Origin: Bacteroidota bacterium
Lineage (GTDB): Bacteria; Bacteroidota; Bacteroidia; Bacteroidales; Rikenellaceae
Direction of reading: 5' to 3'
NCBI GenBank assembly: GCA_023443765.1
Contig: JAEZTA010000105.1
Span: 1 to 32,158, forward strand
DNA length: 32,158 nt
Position numbers and translations under genes: made by a program. A model generated the notes under the pieces. That model was given only the letters and a program-made list of their open reading frames with translations. It ran no database searches and was not told the DNA's origin. Positions 8,103 through 16,360 of the stretch are shown here, piece by piece; position 1 is the stretch's first letter; the number at the start of each line of letters is the position of its first letter.

Positions 8103-9239
8103 ATGAAAAAATTATCTGCAAGCCTTTGCGCTCTGACCGCACTGGTACTACTGGCAGCTTGTAGCAAAGATGCCGAACCGGGCGGTACGCCCGCCACCGG
8201 CGGCAAGACCAATTTCGAGGTGTCCCTCCCGGGAGCTTTGGAGACCTACGCAGTCGAGGACCCCCAGGCCGCAGGCGCTATCACGCCGTTCTATAATGAC
8301 GTTGCGGTTTACCTGCTGGATGCCGGCGGCAATGCGACGTACTACCCATGGACCGACGCCGAAATCAAGGCGAAGCAGAAGCGTTTCGAGCAGGTTACGG
8401 AACCGACACAAGTGTTCGTTATCGTGAATACGGGAAGCGTCATCCTGCCGACCGGAACCATTCCGGTCAGCGTGATCACGGCCGCAATGATGAAAAGCAG
8501 CGTGGCAGACCAGAACCAGATTGCCAGGACCCTTGCAGTTGCGGATGCCAAAGGCAATGCGGCCGGCACTTACAGCTCCGCGCAGCAGGTGATGCTCGTC
8601 GGTGATCAGTCCGTCTTCACGACGGAAACGACAGACGACGGCCACACGCTGAAGAAAGCCGCCGTGGAACTCAGCTCGATCGTATCCCGCTTTGAGATAG
8701 GAACCGTGAAAAAAGGGACAGGACTGGACGCACTGACCGTCGAGGCTGTTTACGTCAACAATTTCCTGAACTTCAACGGCGGCATCTACAACAGCACCGT
8801 CCAGAACTTTACCGAAATCACCTGGCCCGCAACGTTTACTCCCGCATGGGCGACCGACGGCTACAACGCCGCCGTGACTTCCGCAGCCGGCACGAAAGCT
8901 TACGCTTATCAGGTATTCAGCGGCAATGTCGTTCCCCATATCATTTACAAGGTGGGCGGAACGGTTTCGGCCGGCTATAAGCTCTCCGACGGTACGGGAG
9001 ATGAGAACACCGCTACGCCCTTCACCGGCAAATACATCACCGTGAAAGGCTTCCGCGAAAGCGGTACGCTGATCTCAGTCACCCAGCCCCACAAGATCTA
9101 CAAGATGGGCCTGGAGGACGGCGGTATCGAAATCACTCCCGACAAGATCACCGACAGGCCCGAAAAGACCAAGATCGACCTGACTGTCGCCATTACGATC
9201 GCCAACTGGACGACCGTGAATATTACTCCCGAAATTTAA
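8103..9239 (+). CDS. FimA/Mfa1-like pilin lipoprotein, copy 5
   Basis: This 378-residue copy ends the array, with lipobox LAAC at Cys20. It has the shared scaffold but changes at positions conserved in the others: AVYLLDAGGNATYYPWTD instead of GYAWTD, and KVGGTVSAGYKL instead of KVSGTV. Variable loops are TIPVSVITAAMMKSSV, FLNFNGGIYNSTVQNF and LISVTQPH. The last strand is ITIANWTTVNITPEI, whose PEI end matches the anchor protein's TEPEI. Whether it is a bulk subunit or a specialised position in the fibre cannot be read from sequence. Confidence 0.8.
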   Translation: MKKLSASLCALTALVLLAACSKDAEPGGTPATGGKTNFEVSLPGALETYAVEDPQAAGAITPFYNDVAVYLLDAGGNATYYPWTDAEIKAKQKRFEQVTEPTQVFVIVNTGSVILPTGTIPVSVITAAMMKSSVADQNQIARTLAVADAKGNAAGTYSSAQQVMLVGDQSVFTTETTDDGHTLKKAAVELSSIVSRFEIGTVKKGTGLDALTVEAVYVNNFLNFNGGIYNSTVQNFTEITWPATFTPAWATDGYNAAVTSAAGTKAYAYQVFSGNVVPHIIYKVGGTVSAGYKLSDGTGDENTATPFTGKYITVKGFRESGTLISVTQPHKIYKMGLEDGGIEITPDKITDRPEKTKIDLTVAITIANWTTVNITPEI

Positions 9240-9255
9240 GTTTTATCGAATCACC

Positions 9256-9288
9256 CCGGAGGGGAGACCCGTTTTTCCCTCCGGTTTT
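9256..9288 (+). terminator. Hairpin with T-tract after pilin copy 5
   Basis: CCGGAGGG pairs with CCCTCCGG at 9256-9284, followed by TTTT. Bases differ from the other spacers but pairing is kept. Confidence 0.7.
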
Positions 9289-9305
9289 ACCCAAAAACGT
9301 TATCC

Positions 9306-10217
9306 ATGAAAATTTTGTCGAAAACCCTTTTTGCCGTAGCCGCGTTCGTCCTGTCCGCAGGCTGTATTAACGAGGATATGAGCGACTGTCCGCCCCCGTT
9401 CAACACGGAGCTCACGTTCAGCTATGCGGGCGACAGCCAGGATCCGGCGATGTTCGCCCGGATGATCGACGGGGTGACGCTTTTTGTTTTCGACAGGACG
9501 GGCGGACAACAAATCCTGCAAAAAACAATCGGCAAAGCCGACCTGAACCGATTCCAGGGGACGGAACTCTACCTGCCTCAAGGCGACTACCGGATCGTCT
9601 GCTGGGGCAATGCCTTCGCCGACACGGAAATACTTTTCAGTTCGCTGTCCCAGGGCCGCATACATGCCCCTGCCTACGGCGCACAAACCAAAATCCCCAC
9701 GAACGACCACCTCTATCACGGGGATTACGACATAACGATCCCGGCAGCCGACAACATGCCGGACAAAGTGACGGGCAACATCCCCTTCCGGGGCGCGCAC
9801 GTCGACATGGAAATCTACGTAAAGAACTTCGGGCAGCCCTCCGACCCGGCTACGTGGCCGGTGCTTGAGATCGGGAACCTGATGCCTCAATACGACATGC
9901 AGATGAACGCTGCACAGCCTTTCAACACAACTTACCACCCGGCCGTGGCGTGGAACACCGAAAAGAAGGTCTCGGCCTCCGTTTTCCAGGTGCTGCGCTT
10001 CGCCGACGACAATCCGGTGACGGTCACCGTGCGTGAACCCGCTCCCGACAACACCGTGAAAGCGACCATCGACCTGCGCGAATACATGGCCGACAACAGC
10101 ATCTCCATCGACGGCAAACACGAAGCCGCCGTACGCATGCTGATCGAATTTACCGACCTCGGCATTACGATAACGATTCCCGACTGGAGCGCAACCGGTA
10201 CGGAGCCTGAAATTTAG
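9306..10217 (+). CDS. FimB/Mfa2 family fimbrial anchor lipoprotein
   Basis: This 303-residue protein has lipobox LSAGC (Cys20) and the family-typical segment CINEDMSDCPP directly after it. The N-terminal beta domain contains VTLFVFDRTGG and YLPQGDYRIVCWGNA, both characteristic of Mfa2-type proteins. The C-terminal strand is ITITIPDWSATGTEPEI. In Porphyromonas the homologues FimB and Mfa2 stay lipidated in the outer membrane and anchor and limit the fibre. The same job is likely here. The gene follows the last pilin by 66 nt and precedes the tip genes, which is the usual order. It is in the probable read-through zone of the array's last hairpin. Confidence 0.85.
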   Translation: MKILSKTLFAVAAFVLSAGCINEDMSDCPPPFNTELTFSYAGDSQDPAMFARMIDGVTLFVFDRTGGQQILQKTIGKADLNRFQGTELYLPQGDYRIVCWGNAFADTEILFSSLSQGRIHAPAYGAQTKIPTNDHLYHGDYDITIPAADNMPDKVTGNIPFRGAHVDMEIYVKNFGQPSDPATWPVLEIGNLMPQYDMQMNAAQPFNTTYHPAVAWNTEKKVSASVFQVLRFADDNPVTVTVREPAPDNTVKATIDLREYMADNSISIDGKHEAAVRMLIEFTDLGITITIPDWSATGTEPEI

Positions 10218-10258
10218 GACACCGGTTTGATTTGAAAATAATAAAGAGCAATTGAGCG

Positions 10259-13210
10259 ATGAAAAAATATAACATATTCGGAAAATGGGTCTTTGCGCTC
10301 CTGCTGACGGCAGGTCTGGGCGGTTGCATCCGCGACGATGCTTCGGCCGACAGCAACAAGACGGTGGACATGGCGCTCTCGCTGGATACCTATGCGGGCA
10401 ATACCGATCCGAACGCCTCGGCGAACGAGACAGCAGTCAAATCGGCATGGGTCTATATTTTCAATGAAAACGGCGCACTCGAAAACCCCGGACAAACCAG
10501 TGTGCCCCTGACACCCTCGGGCGAAGCCACCGATGCATCCGACAGGCTCAACCGCACGTGGCGCGTCACCGTGGGCCGGAAGGACATCTACGTCCTGCTC
10601 AATGCCGGACACATCCTGCGCAACAATACGGCGGTAGACCTCGCCACCTATAACCCTTATTCGAAAGCGGAGCTGGAAACGCTCATGACCGATCCTGCCA
10701 ACTTCGCAGCGGATTTTCCGGCTGCGGGGAGCGCCGGCATGCTGATGAGCGGAAAACTGGATGTGATGGTCTCGACCTCCATGTCAGTGGTGACGGTTCC
10801 CGTGGCGCGTCGTTATGCGCGCATCGACCTGCAACTGCGCCGCAAGGCCGAACTTGCCGGAGCAGCGGTCGTCGCCAAAAACACGACGCTCAAAAACCGC
10901 CGCGAGATGGCCCACGCCTTCGCCCCCGTGACTGAAAGCACGGGTGCGGACATCGTGTACCTCAACAACCACGGCGATGTCACCATCGGTGCAAGCACGA
11001 CGGATTACACCGCCGTCACCTCGTTCTACACCCTGCCGCGCACAGGAGCCGCCAAGGCTGCCTGCCTCGACGTGGCATTCAGTATCGACGGCAAGGATTA
11101 CACCCTGCCCGTCTACATCAACAGCGGGGCGCTCGGAGGCAGCTCGGCCAACAACGAAAACCTGCCGCTGGACATCACGGCGAATAAAATATACAAGGTC
11201 AACGTGACGCTTTCCAAACAGAATATTACAGTCTCAATGAATATCCTCGAATGGGACGAAGAGGAAGTAAACGGCGACATTCAGGGTTCGTCGCTGGTTC
11301 TGGACTCGGTCGTTTTCGCCCGTGCAGGGCGTGAAACGCTGATTCCCGTCCTCAGCAAAGCAGACCGGATTCAGGCGAAACTCTCCGACGCGGCCGTAAC
11401 GGCAGGCTACACACTGACCGGCGCCGAAGCGGACGGAATCCTGGAAATTGCCGTCACGGACGGCAAAGCCGAAATCCCCGTAACGGGTCCTGCAGCTTAT
11501 CCCGTAGGCACGGAATACAACATAGCGGTCAGCGCGGGCAACATCCGGCGCAACGCCCTGCTCCGGGTCGACGGAACCCCCGTACTGGAGGTGGCCGACG
11601 AGGTCATCACGTTCGGCTATGCAGGCGAAACCAAGCCCTATCAGGTAACGAGTTACATCGACCTCGGCGACGATGCCGGGACGAAGATTCCCCTATCCTG
11701 GACGACGGAGTTTTCGACCGACAACGGCCAGACCTGGTCCACGTCGAAACCTTCGTGGCTGACGCAGTTTACCGGCTCGGCCGCAGGCAGCATCACTCCC
11801 GTTTCGTACAATGCCGTGGTCCCGGTAGCGCCCAGCACCGAATACCCCGCACCCAGAGCCACCCTGCAGTCGGCGACGCCGGCTAACAACCTCGACCTTT
11901 CGATGGTCAGCGGCAGCCGCACTACGGCCAACTGCTACCTGGTCAACGCATCGGGAACATACCGGTTTCCGCTGGTTTACGGCAACGCCTTCAAGGGCGG
12001 CGCGCCCAACGATTCGGCATATACCTCGACAAAGACCGGAACAGGCATCCTGACCACATTCCTCAACCACCTGGGGAACGGGATCAGCGATCCGTATATC
12101 TATAACAATACGGATTGTGCACCCTACGACGCCTGCCTCGTCTGGCAGGACGCCGAAGGACTGGTGCAGAACGTAGCCCTCACCGCCGACAAAAAGAACA
12201 TCTCGTTCTCCGTACCGCATTCGACGATCCGGCAGGGCAACGCCATTATCGCCGTGCGCGATTCGGCGGGGACGATCATGTGGAGCTGGCATATCTGGGT
12301 GACGGATTACGTACTGGGAACTGACGTGAAAGCGCTTACGAATTTCCAGCATAATACATACAACATCATGCCCATCAACCTGGGCTGGTGCGACGGCATC
12401 ACTACCATTTATGACGGTCGCCGTATACAGGTAAGGATCAGGCAGGGAATAACGGAAGAAAGCACGCTCCTTACGCTCGACCAACCGACATACACGGACA
12501 TTGGCGCCGGCAACAGCACCTATTACCAGTTCGGCCGCAAAGACCCAATGCCAGCAGGAATCCCCAAAGCCGGCACTACGAGTCTGGTCAACAAAATACT
12601 GTATACCGACAGCGACAAACCCGACTACGGGTTCAAGGGCAAAAGCATGAGCACCAAAGACATATTTGAATATATCAAAAATCCGCATTGTTTCAATAAC
12701 AGATCCGATATGGATGCGAAATATTACAACCTGTGGAACGCTGAATATTCGACGACGACAAACGACAACGGTCCGATCGTCAAAACGATTTACGACCCGT
12801 CGCCCGCCGGCTATTGTCTTCCTCCGTCAAACATATTCACCGGTTTTGCATACGACGGATACGAAGCATACAGGGTAGAATATTACGGTTTACGTTTCAA
12901 CTCTCCGTATCTCTCACCGGCCGAATTCAATGAGAAGAAAGGCTTCGTGCTCTATTGCAACCCGATGCCCGGAGAAGGTCTCTTCGACCCCAACGGCGGT
13001 ACGATTTTCTTCCAGGGAGTGGGTTACCGTGAATATCTATCGGGAGGTCTGAATGGAAGCTGGCAGAGCGGAAGCTACCATACGGGGGCTCCGTACGGCA
13101 GCAGTACAAGTTATGTCTGGGGGATGACCTTTGCGGAACATGTGATCAGCGTGAGACTCACCGGCTCGCGCGGAAACGCCAGACCGGTGCGCCCGATACG
13201 GGAACAATAA
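10259..13210 (+). CDS. Large DUF4906-like fimbrial tip protein, copy A
   Basis: This 983-residue lipoprotein (LGGC, Cys23) starts with a fimbrillin-like region (VDMALSLDTYAG, AWVYIFNENG, ending ITVSMNILEWDEEEV near residue 335). A central domain carries TANCYLVNASGTYRFPLVYG near residue 556, then DPYIYNNTDCAP, RQGNAIIAVRD and MWSWHIWVTDY near residue 675. The C-terminus (IYDPSPAGYCLPPS near 843, FFQGVGYREYLSGG, ending ARPVRPIREQ) resembles the FISUMP/C-lectin-like fold common on Bacteroidetes surface proteins. This layout fits DUF4906 proteins found as minor or tip components of Bacteroidales pili. Adhesion is inferred. The gene lies 41 nt after the anchor gene and 20 nt before its paralogue. 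Confidence 0.75.
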   Translation: MKKYNIFGKWVFALLLTAGLGGCIRDDASADSNKTVDMALSLDTYAGNTDPNASANETAVKSAWVYIFNENGALENPGQTSVPLTPSGEATDASDRLNRTWRVTVGRKDIYVLLNAGHILRNNTAVDLATYNPYSKAELETLMTDPANFAADFPAAGSAGMLMSGKLDVMVSTSMSVVTVPVARRYARIDLQLRRKAELAGAAVVAKNTTLKNRREMAHAFAPVTESTGADIVYLNNHGDVTIGASTTDYTAVTSFYTLPRTGAAKAACLDVAFSIDGKDYTLPVYINSGALGGSSANNENLPLDITANKIYKVNVTLSKQNITVSMNILEWDEEEVNGDIQGSSLVLDSVVFARAGRETLIPVLSKADRIQAKLSDAAVTAGYTLTGAEADGILEIAVTDGKAEIPVTGPAAYPVGTEYNIAVSAGNIRRNALLRVDGTPVLEVADEVITFGYAGETKPYQVTSYIDLGDDAGTKIPLSWTTEFSTDNGQTWSTSKPSWLTQFTGSAAGSITPVSYNAVVPVAPSTEYPAPRATLQSATPANNLDLSMVSGSRTTANCYLVNASGTYRFPLVYGNAFKGGAPNDSAYTSTKTGTGILTTFLNHLGNGISDPYIYNNTDCAPYDACLVWQDAEGLVQNVALTADKKNISFSVPHSTIRQGNAIIAVRDSAGTIMWSWHIWVTDYVLGTDVKALTNFQHNTYNIMPINLGWCDGITTIYDGRRIQVRIRQGITEESTLLTLDQPTYTDIGAGNSTYYQFGRKDPMPAGIPKAGTTSLVNKILYTDSDKPDYGFKGKSMSTKDIFEYIKNPHCFNNRSDMDAKYYNLWNAEYSTTTNDNGPIVKTIYDPSPAGYCLPPSNIFTGFAYDGYEAYRVEYYGLRFNSPYLSPAEFNEKKGFVLYCNPMPGEGLFDPNGGTIFFQGVGYREYLSGGLNGSWQSGSYHTGAPYGSSTSYVWGMTFAEHVISVRLTGSRGNARPVRPIREQ

Positions 13211-13230
13211 TCATTCAGAACTACGGAACT

Positions 13231-16200
13231 ATGAAAAAGATACTGATATACGGTTTTTACCTGCTGACGGTCGCCGCACTGTCGACCGGCTGCATCAAGG
13301 ACGATGCTGTGACGCCCGGCGGATGCTCCGGCAACAAACTGGTCCTTCAAATGCCCGACGCGCAGGAGGTTTCGGTCACCCGCGCCGCCACGACGGCGGA
13401 GTGCCGGATCAGCAAACTCTGGCTGCTGGTCTACCGCAGCAATGCGCTCGTTCACAAACAACTATTCGCAGCGGCGGCCGTCACCGGGAACGGGACGGCT
13501 CAGCCCGCCGTGGAAACGGACTACAAGCTCAAAACAGGCGACAAAGTCTACGTCCTGGCAAACTACTCCGCATCGGTCGGGCTCTCGATCGAGGGGCTCT
13601 CCACAGGCGCCGCCGAAAGCGCATTATCGGCCATGCTCATCTATGACAACCCCGTGAACAGCCGGGTGACGCCCGGTTCGGAAATACAGCCGATGTACGG
13701 CTCGGTCACCTGGTCGGCCGGTTCGAACGTCTGCACGCTGGTGCGTTCACGGGCCAAAATCTCGATCACATTGGACAACTCCGCTCTTTTCGCCGGGAAA
13801 ACCATCACCTACCTGCTGACGGGCGTTCCGAAGAAAACGAGCCTGGAGGTCGTTTACAATACGATCTTGGGAAACTATGAAATTCCAAATGTCATCGGGA
13901 TCGCCGAAGCGTGGGACACCAACGCCGATATAGACAATATAATCCCTCTGTCAACCGCAATCTACTGCGCACCCTACCCGATCTCGATGGATGCAGGCGG
14001 GGCGACGGTCGACAAGAACACGTTCGACAAACGCCGCTCGGCGCTGATTCTGTGCGCCACCGACGCATCGGACACAAAGGAATACTACCGGCTCGATTTC
14101 TCCCGGCAGCTCTCCTCCACGACCATCACGGGCGACGCGTCGAACGAATACCTCGACATCGTCACCAATACGCACTATGCCTTCCACATCGCAGGCGTAA
14201 AAAGCGGCGGTTACACCTCCGCCGCCGAAGCGTGGCAGAACCCCGGCAGCAATATCGAATACACGGTCACCATATCGGGCAACGAATGGCAAAGCTCCAC
14301 GAGCAACGGCCAATACATGGTCAAAACCGACCAGGATAAAGCGCTCGTCGTGACGGAAGCCACAACCGCGTTAAATCTCGCGAAATTCTCCTGCCAGATG
14401 CCGGATGCCGGACAGAAACCGGGCAGCGAACTCCCGGGGTCGATCGACATGTGTACCGTAACACTCGTGGGCGCAGACAAAAAGACCGTTATTCCGACAT
14501 CGAAGCTCCAGCTTTGTAAGAGCGACGGCACGCCCGTAGCGAACAATACGTTCGATTTTTCGGGCGAGACGATCTCTGCCGGGGGTTATCAGCTTAAATA
14601 CAAGTCAGGCAGCACGCTGCCTACCGAAGCGGCCTATGCCAAGATCCGCTACGGCAATATCGAGCATTATGTGCCGCTCTTGCCGGTTACATTCGATCTG
14701 ACGATCCCCACGACGACATTTACCTATACGGGGAAAAAGAACAACGTCCTGCGAGTACAGAGCCACTATTACGATGTCCAGGCAAACGAGTATACTCCGT
14801 GTGGCTGGACGGCAGAATATTCTACCGACGGCGGTACGACCTGGACGGCGGAACGTCCCCGGATGGTTCCGAAATTCCCGATGGAGGGCGCCGGATCCAA
14901 CCCGAACGACCTTTCGGCCTATCCGACCGAGTACCTGTTCGATGTCAAGGCGCAGATCGGGATCGACGACTGCCCGCACAACACGGCGCTCAGGACCGCT
15001 ACGGCCGTTACTGGCACTTACGACCTGTCGACCCAGGGCGATACGGAACCGATGAGTACGGCCAACTGCTATATCGTCAATGCACCGGGAGATTATAAAT
15101 TCCCGCTGGTCTACGGCAATGCGTATTTCGAGGGCAATCCCAATCCGAATGCCTATACGGCGGCATCCACCGATTTGTATATACTGAGAAATTTCGTCAA
15201 CCACCTGGATGCAACGATCTCCGATCCCTACATTTACAGAAATGCAGGTTGCACGCCTGTGGATGCCGTCATAGTCTGGCAAGATTCGGACGACCTGCTT
15301 ACCTCCGTCGACCTCAGCCCGGACGGAACATATATCAGTTTCACCGTCGACCGGCTCACGATCCGGCAGGGCAATGCCATTGTCGCCGTGCGCGATGCTG
15401 CGCAGCGTATCATGTGGAGCTGGCATATCTGGGTAACGGATTACGAGCTGGGCAGCGACGACAAAGAGGTAACCAATTACAGCGGACATAAATTTACAGC
15501 CATGCCGATCAATATCGGGTGGTGCGAGTACCTCTCGGCAACTTATCCCGCACGCAATGCGATGGTCCGTATTACGCAGACGGAAACCGGCAGAACCAGG
15601 ACCTTTACGCTGAACCAGTTGGCTGCCACGATCATCAGTTACGGAAATAATACCTATTATCAGTGGGGGCGCAAAGACCCGATACTGCCGGGTGTGATCA
15701 ACCAATCCAAGGTTATATCTGACAAGGTGTATTACCCCGGGGAGTACGAGTTCGACAAGACCACAAACGGTCCGGTATCCTTTGGAACGTCAATCCAGAC
15801 GCCGTACATCTATTATAAACAAGCGAGTTCCGGCTTTCTGAACTGGAGTTTGGAAAATTATAATAATCTATGGAGCGCAGAGAGTAACACGACATCTACG
15901 TTCGTCTATAATACGGGTGTCAAGACCATTTACGACCCCTCGCCCGTAGGATTTATGGTTGCACCCATAGGTGCATGGAGCGGGTTCACGTCAACGGGAA
16001 CCACCTCCTCCACGCCCTCGCAGTTCAACGTAAAAGGAACATTCGATTATGGATGGAACTTCTATTGCCTGCCGGGCAAGAAAGGCGATACGGTATTTTT
16101 CCCTGCTACAGGCTACCGCCTTGTAGGCAATGGCGCCGCAGCTTATCTCGGTGATTCCGGGGCCTATTGGGCAAGTACCGCAAGCGAGTTAACCGGTGGA

Positions 16201-16296
16201 TATGTCCAGAGCATTTCCTCGGGAACTGTAAGTGTGTCTCGTTTGACCCGTTCGGCGGCTGTTCCGGTCCGCCCGGTACGGGAAGTGCGGGAATAG
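13231..16296 (+). CDS. Large DUF4906-like fimbrial tip protein, copy B
   Basis: This 1021-residue paralogue of the preceding protein has lipobox STGC at Cys21. It shares the central block (TANCYIVNAPGDYKFPLVYG near residue 608, RQGNAIVAVRDAAQRIMWSW near 720, YYQWGRKDPI) and the C-terminal module (IYDPSPVGFMVAP near 899, VFFPATGYRLVGNG, ending PVRPVREVRE). The N-terminal fimbrillin-like region is quite different from copy A. It contains VSVTRAATTAECRISKLWLL, with the TRA motif that matches the Arg maturation site of classic type V pilins and that the five array pilins lack. It is probably an alternative tip or adaptor subunit. Confidence 0.75.
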   Translation: MKKILIYGFYLLTVAALSTGCIKDDAVTPGGCSGNKLVLQMPDAQEVSVTRAATTAECRISKLWLLVYRSNALVHKQLFAAAAVTGNGTAQPAVETDYKLKTGDKVYVLANYSASVGLSIEGLSTGAAESALSAMLIYDNPVNSRVTPGSEIQPMYGSVTWSAGSNVCTLVRSRAKISITLDNSALFAGKTITYLLTGVPKKTSLEVVYNTILGNYEIPNVIGIAEAWDTNADIDNIIPLSTAIYCAPYPISMDAGGATVDKNTFDKRRSALILCATDASDTKEYYRLDFSRQLSSTTITGDASNEYLDIVTNTHYAFHIAGVKSGGYTSAAEAWQNPGSNIEYTVTISGNEWQSSTSNGQYMVKTDQDKALVVTEATTALNLAKFSCQMPDAGQKPGSELPGSIDMCTVTLVGADKKTVIPTSKLQLCKSDGTPVANNTFDFSGETISAGGYQLKYKSGSTLPTEAAYAKIRYGNIEHYVPLLPVTFDLTIPTTTFTYTGKKNNVLRVQSHYYDVQANEYTPCGWTAEYSTDGGTTWTAERPRMVPKFPMEGAGSNPNDLSAYPTEYLFDVKAQIGIDDCPHNTALRTATAVTGTYDLSTQGDTEPMSTANCYIVNAPGDYKFPLVYGNAYFEGNPNPNAYTAASTDLYILRNFVNHLDATISDPYIYRNAGCTPVDAVIVWQDSDDLLTSVDLSPDGTYISFTVDRLTIRQGNAIVAVRDAAQRIMWSWHIWVTDYELGSDDKEVTNYSGHKFTAMPINIGWCEYLSATYPARNAMVRITQTETGRTRTFTLNQLAATIISYGNNTYYQWGRKDPILPGVINQSKVISDKVYYPGEYEFDKTTNGPVSFGTSIQTPYIYYKQASSGFLNWSLENYNNLWSAESNTTSTFVYNTGVKTIYDPSPVGFMVAPIGAWSGFTSTGTTSSTPSQFNVKGTFDYGWNFYCLPGKKGDTVFFPATGYRLVGNGAAAYLGDSGAYWASTASELTGGYVQSISSGTVSVSRLTRSAAVPVRPVREVRE

Positions 16297-16303
16297 GAAT
16301 CAT

Positions 16304-16342
16304 CCGTGTTTCCCGGTCGGCACTGATCGCCGGGAAACACGG
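16304..16342 (+). terminator. 13-bp perfect hairpin between tip copy B and protease gene
   Basis: CCGTGTTTCCCGG pairs perfectly with CCGGGAAACACGG around a 13-nt loop. No T-tract follows, so it may be an attenuator or mRNA-stability element rather than a full terminator. Confidence 0.5.
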
Positions 16343-16360
16343 GTTATCCAAAGTTTCATC

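Larger units (their letters stand above)
3342..9288 (+). repeat. Five-copy tandem array of pilin gene plus hairpin units
   Basis: Five units of about 1.15-1.2 kb lie head to tail at 3342, 4528, 5711, 6900 and 8103. Each has a pilin lipoprotein gene of 374-380 codons and a spacer of about 58-66 nt holding a GC-rich hairpin. Lipobox, first strand (GGKTNF.VSLPGAL), QNK/KTLA segment, GTGLDALTVEAVY, KVSGTV and C-terminal ITPDKITDKPEK blocks are conserved, often also at silent sites. The spacers after copies 2 and 3 differ by about one base, indicating recent duplication or gene conversion. Confidence 0.9.

Noticed and set aside
3300..9000. Long - strand frames opposite the five pilin genes
   Set aside because: They repeat because the pilin genes repeat. 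Their translations are rich in Gly/Arg/Val with no family motifs.
4482..9288. Pilin array considered as a CRISPR or other short-repeat array
   Set aside because: Repeat units are about 1.2 kb coding genes with short spacers, not short direct repeats with unique spacers, and no cas genes are present.
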